Assembly: GCA_037039685.1 (NCBI GenBank)
Contig: JAWNGF010000004.1
Coordinates: 1,922,001-1,986,000 of the forward strand
Direction of reading: 5' to 3'
Origin: Ceratobasidium sp. AG-K
Taxonomy: Eukaryota; Basidiomycota; Agaricomycetes; Cantharellales; Ceratobasidiaceae
Length of the DNA: 64,000 nucleotides
Shown here: piece after piece, positions 1 through 11,500 of the stretch
Numbering within the stretch: the first letter of the stretch is position 1
Layout of the letters: every line of letters starts with the position of its first letter
Notes under the pieces: model-generated
The model's input: only the letters and a program-made list of their open reading frames with translations
Told to the model about the DNA's origin: nothing
Databases searched by the model: none
Position numbers and translations under genes: made by a program

Positions 1-144
1 TTTATGATATAGCGTCCTGAGAAGGGACACTCTCACTCGATTACGAGGCTCAATTAAGTGTGTTGCTGGGTTCAGACATCCTATACTGCTCCATCCCACC
101 CCCTGTGTGCTCCCCGTTCCCTAGTATCCCCTTAAAGTCAGCAG

Positions 145-1438
145 ATGGTCGTCGAGAGTCTTTCCCATCGTGTGGCGCCAGCATCAGCCACAGCAATACC
201 CCAGCACACCCCAGCGTCCGCTCCTGGGGTGCCACCGACCACCCTGCCCCAGTCATCCCAATCCTCGTCAATGCCAACACTCTCGGCCGCGCTCCCCCTA
301 TTGAAATACAAGAAACGCTCACCACGAGCGGTCCATTGCGAAAAGCTCCGCAAAAGGCGAAAGGCTTTGGACTCGAAGCTCCTCACAGCAAGAAACAAAT
401 TTGTGGGGGAAATTGCCGAGCTTGGAAAAGAATTCCACAAGTCGCCACTCGAAATCCAATCGTGCGCACTTGTAAAGAACAAGTTCGGTATCACTAAGAG
501 GAAGATCAATTCGTACAACGCCTTCCGGCGTATGCAGAGTAAACAGCGAAGTAAGTGACAGTGTTATATCATAAACTACTCGAAGCTAAAACATGGATTG
601 TCAAAGAGGAGGCTAGCCAGTCTCAAAGCTTTGATGCAACACAGAACGACTATATATCCTACCGCGATGCTGATCCCGAAGTCATCCAGGCCGCACGTGA
701 GGAGATGGAGGCCGAGCAGGAGGCAAAACGGGGACATGTTCACAAAAACCCTTGTGCACGCGCTCAACACTCGGACAAGGTCATTCGAGCATTTGACGTC
801 ACAGTGAGTGTCTCTCAACGAGGGGGTTTCAAAAAGTTCAAATGGAAGCATAGGTCAAAGAGCTTAATTTCTCATGCGAAATTGAAGCCCTCTGTTTCTA
901 TGTTAACGGAAGTAATCGTGATCATCCAGTCCTTCAAGCCGTTTATACGACAAAAGGACTTGAGTTCTTAGAGGGCCCAATGAAGCTTAATATCAACAAC
1001 TTCCTGCTGGATTTTCAGACGTTTGCACAGACGGGGTCCAAAGGTATGTATCTAACATATTTATTGGTTTATTGTTGCCTAATGAGTACAGGCATTGCCA
1101 AGAGCCATAAAGACCTCCAATCTGAGTTGAGGGCACAGGTTTCTTTGCTGTTGCTCCAGAGTCTACATAAGCCTCTCCATATAGCAATCAGTCAAGCTGC
1201 CAATTCATTGGAGTAGAAGACGCTGCCCACCCTAATGAGCGAATTGGGAGGATGAAATATGCCAACTTCAAGGAACATGTGTGCTGAAAGTACGGGGTTA
1301 ACTTGGTGGGATGGCCGGAGGATATTGGAGCGATTCGTAATCCAAGCACCATAGGTAACAAGGACCTTCTTAAGCTCGTCACGCAGCTCAAGTCCGGAGT
1401 GTGCCACTTTGAAAAGGCGCCTCACAAAGATACTGAGT
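145..1438 (+). pseudogene. Decayed transposon-associated hypothetical protein
   Basis: A spliced plus-strand frame starts at the ATG at 145 with a Pro/Ser/Thr-rich stretch and a basic segment. It continues through an acidic helix (DPEVIQAAREEMEAEQEAKR, near 675-735), an exon from about 866 (LNFSCEIEALCFYVNGSN), a GT-AG intron at about 1045-1091 and a final part to 1438 (KYGVNLVGWPEDIGAIRNP). The ending resembles a hypothetical protein I recall as common in transposon-rich Agaricomycete genomes, often with a [KE]YGVxxxGWP block; that link is from memory. An in-frame TGA at 1285-1287 interrupts the last exon, and the first junction (after 551) cannot be phased cleanly, so I call it a pseudogene. 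No function can be assigned. Confidence 0.45.
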
Positions 1439-2610
1439 AGGGCGCAAAGGTTAGAAATGGTGTACGTCATTTGTCACCAAGTTAGAAGTGTGCCAAACTG
1501 ACTGGGGTCTCGCTCAACAGTGGACATCATTCCCCTATCAATTACCCTGTACGCCGCTGCATAGTTTTGGAAATTTGGGGGGTTTCTTATAAGTATTCTT
1601 GAGGCTGATCGTATGCCCTATGAGCAATTTTTGGACCATTACCCCTCCTTACTCAAAAATCGATTATTTTGATGCCCACGTAGCTTTTGTTTACTGTAAA
1701 CTTCGCTAGTGCGCGTACACAAATGCTATTTAGCAGATTATTCAGACTCGTGCGCGATACTTGCCCCAAGCCATAAGAAAGCCGTCCAATATCGCAGCAC
1801 ACGCCGGTATAGCCAAGGCATAGTATTACTGACATTAAATCAAATTGGCCCGTATGTAAATTACAAGCCGTCCGAGCCTAAGAGAAGAGATAATAATATT
1901 CTAAAACGACAAGGCTTATGATATAAATGAAACCCTCCAGCTTTATATCCTGGGATGGATCGAAGCTACCTTGGCAACGCGCTGGACACACTGGAAAGGT
2001 TTCCGTATAGTGGCGACGCTCAACAAGCACGAGGGAGAGGGCAGGACATGGGGCGGGATGCAAAGGCACTGTATGGGAAAGGATTGAGGGGGTCGGTTGG
2101 ACGTTGCGTTTGGTCTTGTTTGCATCCACAGTGATGTTCCAGTTTGGCGATAATGTACTGATAGCTTGTAAATGCTAGATGGTTGCCCTGGAGTGGAAAG
2201 GTAAGACTCACCTAGTTACTCACCATGACGTAGGTAGTAGTATAGTTCCCCTGCCTACTTGTTCGACGGACGGCACCCGAGATAGCCTGCTAGTGTACAA
2301 GGACACATGATAATCCACTACACGAGCGCTTGGTACTGATTGGCGAGCTTGTTCAAGTTGAGCATGGTGCGGAGTGATGTTATCGTGTCTGCCGCCCGTG
2401 TCGTAATGCACGTCCAAATGAGAATTTAAGCACAACGAAACAGTAGATGAGGAAGATTACATACGGTAGATGTCCAACAGACCGGATATTGGTCGGCAGT
2501 ACCGGCAGCAGTGGCGGTAACAGAGTCGGTGGCAGGTGCGGGGAAGAGATTGTGCACCTGTCAAGGTGCATTCAGTTGAGTTATCCAGTCGATATATCCG
2601 GTCGTCTAGG
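1439..2610. other. Intergenic, no gene recognised
   Basis: AT-richer sequence with only short open frames and no recognisable motif or splice-linked frame. Confidence 0.5.
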
Positions 2611-2643
2611 GCAATTTTATCGCAATTTTATCGCAATTTTATC
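2611..2643. repeat. 11-bp tandem repeat, three copies
   Basis: Three perfect head-to-tail copies of GCAATTTTATC at 2611, 2622 and 2633. This is a minisatellite-like run with no gene around it. Confidence 0.9.
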
Positions 2644-3096
2644 GACCAGCAGTGAGGTGGTGGCAGCGGCGACGATGACGGCAACAGGAATGGCATTGGG
2701 GACGGGTGCATGGACAGCAACAATGGGGCATGTGACATGCTGAGCCATGTTGCTGTAGTTAGGCGCTGCTGATCAGCCTTGGCCGGCGGCCAAGTGGTGT
2801 CCTGGTGCCCTTAGCGCCGACGAGCGCTCCCTGTGTGTCGACGGACAACAAAAACGGAAGGAAGAAGCCGGCGCCAAGGGCGGGCGGTCAATGCTGACAA
2901 AAGCCGTAGAGTGTGCCGGGTGTTAGCGCCAGGGGCATGGAGAGATGAGTGGGAGATGCGAAGATATTGGTGGTTTTGACACATATCTGGGAGATATCGC
3001 CGGAGATGCAAAAATCCTAGGAAACACAACCTTATTAGCCAAAAAGCCCCATCAGACCTCCTCAGCTAATAAGCATAGGGTCTGGGTGAGGTACAG
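2644..3096. other. Intergenic
   Basis: No supported gene. It leads directly into the TRK-derived fragment, whose left edge is near 3097. Confidence 0.5.
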
Positions 3097-3546
3097 GTGT
3101 GTCTGGTGTTGCAACTCCATCGTCCGCAGATGGTGCAAAGCGCAAGGGATTGGCTCAGTGCCTAAGAACCAATACAATCCGGCGCGTTGAGACCGCCCTG
3201 CAACCTGTAGATCCGATGGGGGCAAGGGCAAGGGCTGGCAAGTAGGGAATGGACATCGCTTGGCCGAAAAGGACCCAGAGTATGGACATGGAGGAGGGGT
3301 TCAGCATATCACTACTAGCTTGTCAGGCTCTAAAACTTGGTACAATAGGAGCGAGTCACTTGACCAAATGTTGTTGCATATGGAGTTTACAGACTCTCTC
3401 AATGCCATTCACCACACTTCCATACCAACTCTCAAACAGTCGGACCATGATGCGGCCCCACCTGCGAACCTTGCTCCCACCCCGACTGGATTACATCTCG
3501 CACCATTTATGGAAAGTCCAGGAGAAATCAGCGACGATGGAAGTCA
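3097..3546 (+). pseudogene. Truncated copy of TRK transporter linker region
   Basis: This stretch matches the long cytosolic-loop exon of the TRK gene in this window (part of 35354-36403, opposite strand). Shared peptides include DSLNAIHH, ANLAPTPT and LHLAPFMESPGEISDDGS. The upstream part matches around the codons for GVATPSS and DGAKRKGLA but is broken by frame changes and a deletion. Similarity starts abruptly near 3097 and stops at about 3546, right after the GDDGS-type end, without the exon's true donor. It covers only hydrophilic linker with no pore segment, so it cannot make a transporter. It looks like a segmental duplication about 32 kb from its parent, in inverted orientation. Confidence 0.8.
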
Positions 3547-4683
3547 CAGGGAGTCGTTGGTGGATAAAATCGCAAGGATACTGGACTTATTGCTGAATAA
3601 TGACGTTGAAATAATATTATCTTTTTGGGCTAATATTGCGGTAATTACAGAGTTATTACAGGAGAAAAATATATGTCCTAGTCAATCCAGCCAACCAGGA
3701 ATTGCAAGTACGCATTCCGACTGCAGGTACCAGCCTATCTAAAACCCTCAAGTGTGCATGAGGATCATGCACATGTCTGCGGCCACGTTCACACTCCAGA
3801 TTATTTTCTCGAGTAAGCAATCACTTGTGATCACAGGTAAACTGTGCTTATTTAGACCAGTGTGGGTCTTGGTTAATATCAGTGCAATTCAATGACACAC
3901 ACGCACACAATACGTACAGAGTATCAGCGGTCAATAGCCTGGTAAAGCACGGTGGTTAGCGAGAGTTGTTCGGTCCCACAGCAATGAAACTTAATTGCCA
4001 ATGTGATAACGAGGAGCAATGTTGGACATACGGTGCACCCCAGGCTTGCTGGATTTTGTGGACTTGGCATTGGTTTGGTGTTGCTATACTGTCAGGTAGG
4101 ATAACTCAATTTGTCTGATACAACCATAGATGATGAGGACTCAACATTGTTGGGGATGTTGATTGTAGTGATTGTGATGGTAAGACTGAAGGGGTCAACG
4201 TCAAAGTCTAGTTCGACCTGGCAATCTTGATTTTAATGCACATGCTACCTGTGGGGCTGGCAATGTGGAGCTCATCGGGCCACTGGAGGAAGTGTTGGGA
4301 GTTAACCTAACTCCGTGCGGGGAGGTAATAGAAATCCCGTCAAGGACTTCCAAACCAGCCCTTTTCGGACAGCTGCAAGTCCCGATCCAGGGGCTGAATT
4401 TGATCAACGTAGTCCAAATGATCCCAAAATGGCCGAAATAATCCATGACTCGGACATCGCGGAAGTCCTAGACTACTCAGAAGTCCAGGGCGAGGACTCA
4501 TGAAACGCGCTAATTTGGAGTTGTAATTAATCCAGCCCAGGGCTTTAAAGGCAATCCCGAGTTGGACGGGTAGTGCTCCGCCATCGAGACTTCGCTGGAC
4601 TATTTAAATTTCCTTTTATGGACCTCGCACATAGCTTATTCAGCTCATTGATCGCGCTTAAGCTTCTCTGGGTGTAGTCAATA
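3547..4683. other. Intergenic, no gene recognised
   Basis: Short frames only, with no motif or paralogue seen. Confidence 0.5.
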
Positions 4684-5014
4684 TACCAAAATTTAGCATG
4701 CAAATTCACCCTAGGTTGCTCCGAAAAACAATCAAAGAAGTACCAACCAGGGGTCAAAATCATACCAAAACCGCTATGCCAATAATTAGGATAAAAGTGT
4801 CCATATTCGGTATCACGACTTTTCAGCCTTTTTAGCGATTTTCGATCCGATTTTGACCTTTTTGTTGCGCTATCGCATTGAATCTAACTGATTTTAGGAC
4901 CATATCTTGTTATCTTTTAGTGCAAATTGCGCCACACAGCAATGAGCAGTTTAAAAAAAAAGTAACATTATAGCTAAAATTCGATGTGGTTTTACAAAAA
5001 GGAAACATTGGAAC

Positions 5015-6254
5015 CTAGTCGCTGTTGTCGCTACCAGCGCCAGCGCTGCTGTCGCTGTCGCTGTCGCCGCCCGGCGCGCCGCCACCGCCGCCGCCGCCAC
5101 CCGAGCCGTTGGAGGAGCCCGCTTCCGGTTCACTTTCCTCGTCGGTCGTCGTCTGCCCACTCGAGGAACCCGAGCTGTTGCCCGATGGTTTGCCATGCTT
5201 CGCCGGCAGCTTCTGGGGTTTCTTTGCAGGTTCCTTCCCTTTCCCTTTCCCGCTCTCCTGCGCTCCGCCTTCTTTGTCGTCTTCGAGCTCGTCCACCTTG
5301 GGTTCATCCTCGGGGTCTTTTGGCGGCGGTCGCATCGTCGGTCTTGGAGGGTGGACGAGCAATCCTTGCCCTTGTCCTTCGACTTCTTCTTGTTTGTTGC
5401 AGGGCGCAGGACGTGGTCGGGATTGTCCGCCAGCTTCGATGCGCGCTTCACGTTGAAGTGGTCAGCGACCAGCCACTCCGTACCCCAGTTGTTCTCGAGC
5501 TTGTGGAGCTCGGGGACCTCTTCCTCGATCTTCGACAGTCAGCATGGAACTGCACCGTAAGCTGAACGCACTCACCGCCGCGTACAGGTTGGATAATTGG
5601 TGGGGCTTCTGATTGGACATTGTTTTGTCCATTTGAAGCATTTTCCCTCCCGACAAACCGCATACAATGGCCTGGTAGACTCGATGAGTGGTGCACAAGG
5701 AATACACGCAAAAAAATACTTACATGGATAGCACGCCAGCGGCGCTTGTGCTTTGGTTCACTGAGTCCGATAGCCTCGCGAAGCGAGGCAATGGTGATCT
5801 TGCTCTTGTGTGTTGGTGCGGGAATGAGGGCGGGGGGCTCTTCATTGTCGGCAGGCTTCATTGCGCTGAGCTTTGCCTTGGTTTCTGCGAGCTCGGCCAT
5901 CAATTTGAGGAGCGATTCTAAAGCGATTCGATGTCAGCTTGTGTGGTCGGAATTGTAAGATGTGGAGGGAAACAAAAAGAACAAAAAAGCGAGGAACATA
6001 CCTCGCATCTCAACCTCGTGAGTCGACTCGTTTTTGTTCTCTACCATAAGCACGTCATCTTGGTCTTGTGCCCACTCCTTACGGCGTTTCGCATCGGCCT
6101 GCTTCTTTGTTTTGCGGGCCTGGTCAATGATGCCGTGGTGTTCCTTTGCTTCCTTCAGGCGCGTCGAGTCCTTTTTCTTTCACGCGGAAGTGTGTTGAGA
6201 CGAAGGGGCGGAGGGAGGCGGCTTTTTTTTGGTCGCGCCTTTCGAGCAGCCCAT
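5015..6254 (-). pseudogene. Transposon accessory gene, damaged
   Basis: Spliced minus-strand gene. It starts at the ATG at 6254 (MGCSKGATKKK) and runs through a charged coiled segment (RLKEAKEHHGIIDQARKTKK). An intron follows (donor GTATGT, acceptor TTTAG), then MAELAETKAKLSAMKP and LREAIGLSEPKHKRRW, a second intron with GTAAGT donor, and an exon ending NLYAA. A third intron leads to ELHKLENNWGTEWLVADHFN and an acidic, Ser/Gly-rich tail (SDSDSSAGAGSDNSD) that stops at 5015. The order of a nuclear-looking charged N-terminus, an LREA(I/M)GL block and an NNWGTEW block resembles accessory proteins I recall from Agaricomycete transposons. An in-frame TGA at 6180-6182 and a frame change between about 5360 and 5400 indicate decay. 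It is divergent from the transposase. Confidence 0.55.
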
Positions 6255-7226
6255 AGCGAGCGCGAGTCGTTAGGGTAGGGACGGGAGTCGTTGGGAGTGG
6301 GGGGGGGGGGCGTAGGTAGCGTGGTCACCTTGAAGGTGGAGCGAGTGTACCTGTTGCGTGAGCTCGTAAGCGAAAATGCTAGAAATGCGCAAGAAATGCG
6401 CAAGGGGGAGTGCTTACCGAACGCAGGGGAGCGGCGGTCGTTCGCCACGGGGAGGTGCGGATGACTTCGGGAGCCCCGCCTCTGTGTGTCTGCCATCTTA
6501 TGGTGGCGTGAATGAAGGGAGGCCACCGGCGCTTAGCCACTGATTGACATAAACATTGTGTCAGACAGTCACATGAGCCTTGGGCCTTAGGCATTTCTCA
6601 CCCATGATGACGCAGTGCCGGCCTCGAAATTGGTACAACATCGACCAATTTACGGTATGTCTCACCGCCGCCACTTCTGCCACCGCCTGCCAACCTAGAA
6701 GGTGAGTCGCCAGTTTCATTGTGACATCTTTTGCGACTGATTTCCAGTGCAGCAGGGAAGCCCACAGGTGCATGCATGCTGGTGGAATCGACACACTTGT
6801 CGCATACGATATGCTGATTGGGTTGGAAAGCCTCTTGCTGGCAACAGGTACGTATCCTCCTGCCTCGCATTTGTGCTCGCTCACTTATCTTACTTCGTAG
6901 TTGTCTTTTGTTACAATCGCGCAATCTTGCACACGGCAATCTACCCCACTTACGACAAATCTGCCGCCAGAAGCCATATACCCCCGCCTCCGCTCATTTG
7001 GCATCTGTATGAATGCATTGGTGCTGGGCGGGCAAAGTGAGTATGTCATGCATTCTGTCTCGCAATCGCGTATGCTGACTCGGTTATTTAATCGCATTTT
7101 CTCTTAGTGTCACCCAACATTGAGTTGTTGGTGGCTTGCGTCAGCTTTGCGGCAGCTGGTTGAGCATTACTGGTGAGTTGAGGCTGTTTTTTTCAGTCAT
7201 TGCCCTGCTAACTGAGCCTCAGTCGA
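6255..7226. other. Spacer between divergent transposon genes
   Basis: Lies between the starts of the accessory gene and the transposase. It contains a G homopolymer near 6300 and only short frames. It is presumably the divergent promoter region; no specific motif was identified. Confidence 0.4.
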
Positions 7227-8225
7227 ATGGTGGCCCAGAAGCTAACCTGTCCACTGTGTCATGGTTGCTTCTCCTCAAAGACCGTGCGTCGCCATGTTTG
7301 TGGCTGATGCACGCAATCCATGCACCTGGCACATTGGCACGACACTGCCGTGCAGCAAGTGCTGAATCCGATTCAGCAACATGCTCTGGCAAAACAACAG
7401 CATTGTAATTCATCTACCCGCACACCTGCACCCGCTTGCACCCCCACTCCTGCACTTCCTCCGCCATCATGGAACTCTCCGCCACGCACTGCCACTCCCC
7501 CTCCCAATATACCAATGCAAGACCCAGGCAATGAGACTGAGACCGTAGCCGACCAGGCCCTTCGGCACCCCGATTTCGCTTTTGACACCCCTGGTGCTGG
7601 CCCTTCAAACACAGCTGGCTCCAGTTGTGCTGGTTTTTTTGACACGGAGCTATCGACCGCCTATGAGCCACCAGCTGATGGCCCCTCTTTTGCCAAGAGC
7701 ACGCACTGGCTCGAGGGCATGTTGGCGCGAGCCGTGCTGGAGCAAGAGATTGAAGCAGAGGTGGCTCGCCACGGAGGTGAGTATTCTATTATCCTACCAA
7801 CTGATTTAGAGGCTAAACCTTGCAAAACAGGCTGCAAACTTAGTGAACATGATATGCATATGATTCAGGGCTTAAACTTCAAGGTAGACTCTGATCCAAC
7901 CACAAAAGCTTACAGCAAATTACCTCGCATGTTCTCCAAGCTCACTACCCTACCCGACTACGACACTACTCGCTGTCAAGTCGCCTGCCTATCTGGGATT
8001 TGTGGGGTCCGAATCAACTGCTGCATCAACTCATGTATCACGTTCACTGGGCCATACAAAACCTTGACCGAGTGCCCTTACTGTGGCAAGAGTTGGTATT
8101 GTTCGCAACAAAACCAGACCAATCACCTGATCCCCCACAAGCAATTCCAGTATTTACCCCTAATCCCTCAGCTTGTCAACGCCTATCTTGACCCACAGAC
8201 CACTCATCTCTTTGGTTATTGTAGC

Positions 8226-8230
8226 AATCG
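8226..8230. repeat. Target-site duplication, left copy
   Basis: AATCG directly before the 5' LTR; it matches 13061-13065. Confidence 0.9.
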
Positions 8231-8499
8231 TGTTGAATATATACAGTCTTATACGTAGATATATGCGCATCACGTGATTGTGTCCACATGAACGCACGCT
8301 TCGCGGAAGTTTTACCCTCAGTTCTCTACTCTCAAGTAGCACGAGCTGAGGTATAGTTTAGTTTTTACTTTTCTTTTCTATCGCTTATATTTCCTGTAGA
8401 TACAAAACTATCTAGGTATATATATGCGAGTTCTCTACTCTCAAGTAGCACGAGCTGAGATACAAAACTATCTAGCTCGGCACTGCGCTTATCTCAAAA
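8231..8499 (+). repeat. 5' LTR (269 bp)
   Basis: It begins TGTTGAATATATAC and ends TATCTCAAAA. The right edge is set by the target duplication and by the primer site that follows at once. It has TATA-like runs near 8236 and 8416-8425. A 30-bp block (GTTCTCTACTC..GAGCTGAG) occurs at 8321-8350 and 8430-8459, and ATACAAAACTATCTAG at 8400-8415 and 8460-8475. In the first copy the two blocks are separated by 49 bp with GT..AG ends (8351-8399); in the second they abut exactly. Confidence 0.95.
8351..8399 (+). other. Intron-like segment inside the LTR
   Basis: It starts GTATAG and ends TTTCCTGTAG after a pyrimidine-rich stretch, 49 bp, a normal intron length for this genome. The downstream repeat of the flanking sequence lacks precisely this segment. 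The same arrangement is in the 3' LTR at 12912-12960. Confidence 0.6.
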
Positions 8500-8513
8500 G
8501 GTTATGAGCCCTG
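8500..8513 (+). other. Primer binding site, initiator-tRNA anticodon type
   Basis: GGTTATGAGCCCTG starts right after the LTR. It is the reverse complement of the anticodon stem-loop of fungal initiator tRNA-Met (CAGGGCUCAUAACC in yeast), not of the tRNA 3' end. This is the half-tRNA priming mode known from Drosophila copia. The first ATG of the polyprotein (8504) lies inside it. Confidence 0.75.
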
Positions 8514-11500
8514 GTAGCGTCAAAAGTGAAGAACCAGAGAACCCAGAAAACGCTGTAAACGTTACTACTACTACAATGGCATCGACCGACGCTTACCTTA
8601 GCAAGAAAACCTACGAGATCCCACTCCTGAAGGACGACGGATCCAACTATAGCTCATGGAAGTTCCGCCAAACGACGGTCCTGCGAATTCGGGGACTGCT
8701 CAAGATCGCGTATGGCACAGAAACGCCGCCTGAACCGCTCACCGAGACCGAGAAAAAGGACTCTGCCAAAGTATCAGCCAATAAAATCGAAATTGAACAA
8801 TGGCAGAAGCGAGACGACGACGCATTCGCTCAGATTACCCTGAATATGGAAGACGGAGCGATGGCCGACGTGATCGAGACGACATCGGCGCACGAAGCAT
8901 GGACGAAAGTTGTCGAACGCTGGGAAGGAAAAGGAATGCAATCGCTATCCTTTTACTATCAGCAATTCATGAGTGCAAAAATCGAGGAGGAAGAAGACTT
9001 ATCTGCCGGGTTTAACAACATCCGATCGATCGCCTCCAAGATGAAGACACTCGGAGAAGCGGTGACCGACCTTATGCTCGCGCAAGTCTTCATGAATGCG
9101 CTCCCCCCGTCCTATGCGATCGTCAGCACGGTCATCCAGACATCCACTCAGACCGGCCTCATCACGCCCGACATGGTTGTCAAAGCGGCATTAGCTGAAG
9201 AAGAACGACGGAAGACAGGAGGCGGACTCACAGCGATGTTTGCTCAAGCCCCAAAGCCAAAATCCAAGAAACCGAGCGACCCGAAAGGGAAGAAAAAGGC
9301 CAAAGGCCCCCTATGCGACAACTGCGCCAAGCCCGGGCACACCAAGAAGGAATGCTGGGCGAGAGGAGGCGGAGCCGAAGGGACCGGACCACACCAAAAG
9401 CGACGAGCCGCTAAGTCAACCGAATCAAGTAACGCACCTAAAACCGAATCGGCAAAAGTGGTCCTCACAGCCGAAGAACCCGATGATATGCCATCGATAT
9501 ATGCGATGCCGGCCGTGGACAATCAGTCAGCTAGAGACACGTGGCTGCTCGATTCGGGAGCGTCAAAACACATGACCCGAAATCGAGAATGGTTTTCGAC
9601 TTACCGACCTCTGGTACCACCAATCGCCGTTCGAGTGGGCGACGGGAATATGATAAATGCGACCGGAATCGGCCGTGTCCAGCTTACGCTACGCAACGGA
9701 ACCCGTAAGGAGACCGACATGTCGATCGACAGTGTATTGCACGTACCGGGACTTCATGCCAGTCTGATGTCCGTCAAACAACTCGCCAAACGTGGCACTT
9801 TTGTTCTTTTTGGCAAAAGTGAGGCAAGACTCCTGGCGAACGATGGCCGTGGACCCGAGATCGGCTACGCACGCGAGTTAGGCGTCGAACTTTACCGACT
9901 AAATGCGCGCGTTAAACACGCAGAACCGACCGCCCATGTTGCCATTGTCGAATCGGAGAACCTGAACGATGAGGATGACCTAGAAGCGAGCGAATTCATC
10001 GCATATACGGCCAGTCACATCGCCCGAGCCGATCTACATACCTGGCATCGTCGCCTAGGACACATAAACTACAAGTATGTCCTAGATATGGTCAGAAAGG
10101 GCGTCGTACGAGGGATGGACATCGTAGGCAGTCGCTTACCGCCGCAATCACAATGCGAGCCGTGCCTCAAAGGCAAGCAAACCCGCGCCCCATTTCCAAC
10201 GTCGACAAATCGAGCGTCCGATGTACTCGAGTTACTCCATAGCGATCTACACGGGCCCGCCGCCGTTCAAGCCATTCAAGGTTATCAGTACTTCGCTGTC
10301 ACGATCGACGACAAGTCCCGCAAGATATTCGTTCACTTACTTAAGCATAAAAACGACTACGCGAATCACTTCAAGGAGTTGAAACCGTCAATCGAGAATC
10401 TGACGGGCAAGCGGATCAAGCACTTACGAACGGACGGCGGAGGCGAATATGCATCAAACGCTTTCGAAGCATGGCTGAAATCGCACGGAATCGAGCACCA
10501 GAAGACCGAGGCGGATTCTTCAGCGAGCAATGGCATAGCAGAGCGAGCGATTCGTACGTTAAACGATAGTCAACGAGCGATGCGAGCGGATGCAGACTTA
10601 CCCGACAAATATTGGGGACTTGCAATCATTCACGCCGCATACATCTGGAATGTAACGCCGAAACGATCGCTTGACGGTAAAACCCCGGACGAAATTTTCA
10701 CGGGCAAGCTACCCGACGTCTCCCGACTCCGCACCTTTGGCTGCAAGGCATGGGCTCGAGTACCCAATGGTCAACGTACCAAGCTACAGGCAAGATCGAT
10801 CGAGTGTACTTACCTCGGATTCGCCCCAAATCGAAAGGCGCATATTCTCATTCAGCGCTCGATCGGTCGCGTAATCACCTCACGTGACGTCGTATTCGAT
10901 GAGGGAGGCGAGACGCGACAACGCGTGATAATTGAAGATTTCGAGGACGAGTTCCCAGAACAAGTGGGCGATCAGGAGCACCAGAAGCCAACGCCTGAAA
11001 TCATCATCGAGCCAGAGCCAGTAAGCCGACAAGAATCTGATGCCGAGCCGACGAGCAATTCCCCCATCGAGCCAGAGCCGCCAGCGAAACAGCCTGAGCC
11101 TCCACGTCGATCAGGTCGAGCTACTAGACCGCCACTACGATACGGAGCTGAAGTGGGCGCGCAGAACGAGACTGCCACGCGAACCGATAAGCCGACGACC
11201 GAGAGCGCCCTAAATGCGCTAATTGAACATCCCCCCGACACCTATGCCGAAGCTATGGCACGACCAGACGCCAATCTATGGCTCGAAGCTATGATCGAAG
11301 AAATCAAATCGATTACCGAGCATAAAGTTTGGAAACCGGCTGATAGACCGACTCACAAAAGGGTCATCAAATGTCGCTGGGTGTACGCATATAAGCGCGA
11401 CGTCGATGGCGAAATCCTCAAATACAAAGCCCGACTCGTCGCCAAGGGTTTCCTTCAAGCTCCAGGTGTCGATTATGTTGAGATCTCGTCGCCAGTGGCC

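Noticed and set aside
4984..5565. Long plus-strand frame, 193 codons, in GC-rich sequence
   Set aside because: It is the shadow of the Ser/Gly/Asp-rich tail of the minus-strand accessory gene; composition is Arg/Pro noise and there are no splice-linked exons.
8231..8475. LTR internal repeats as a CRISPR-like or regulatory repeat array
   Set aside because: There are only two copies of each block, inside a TG-starting LTR present at both ends of the element.
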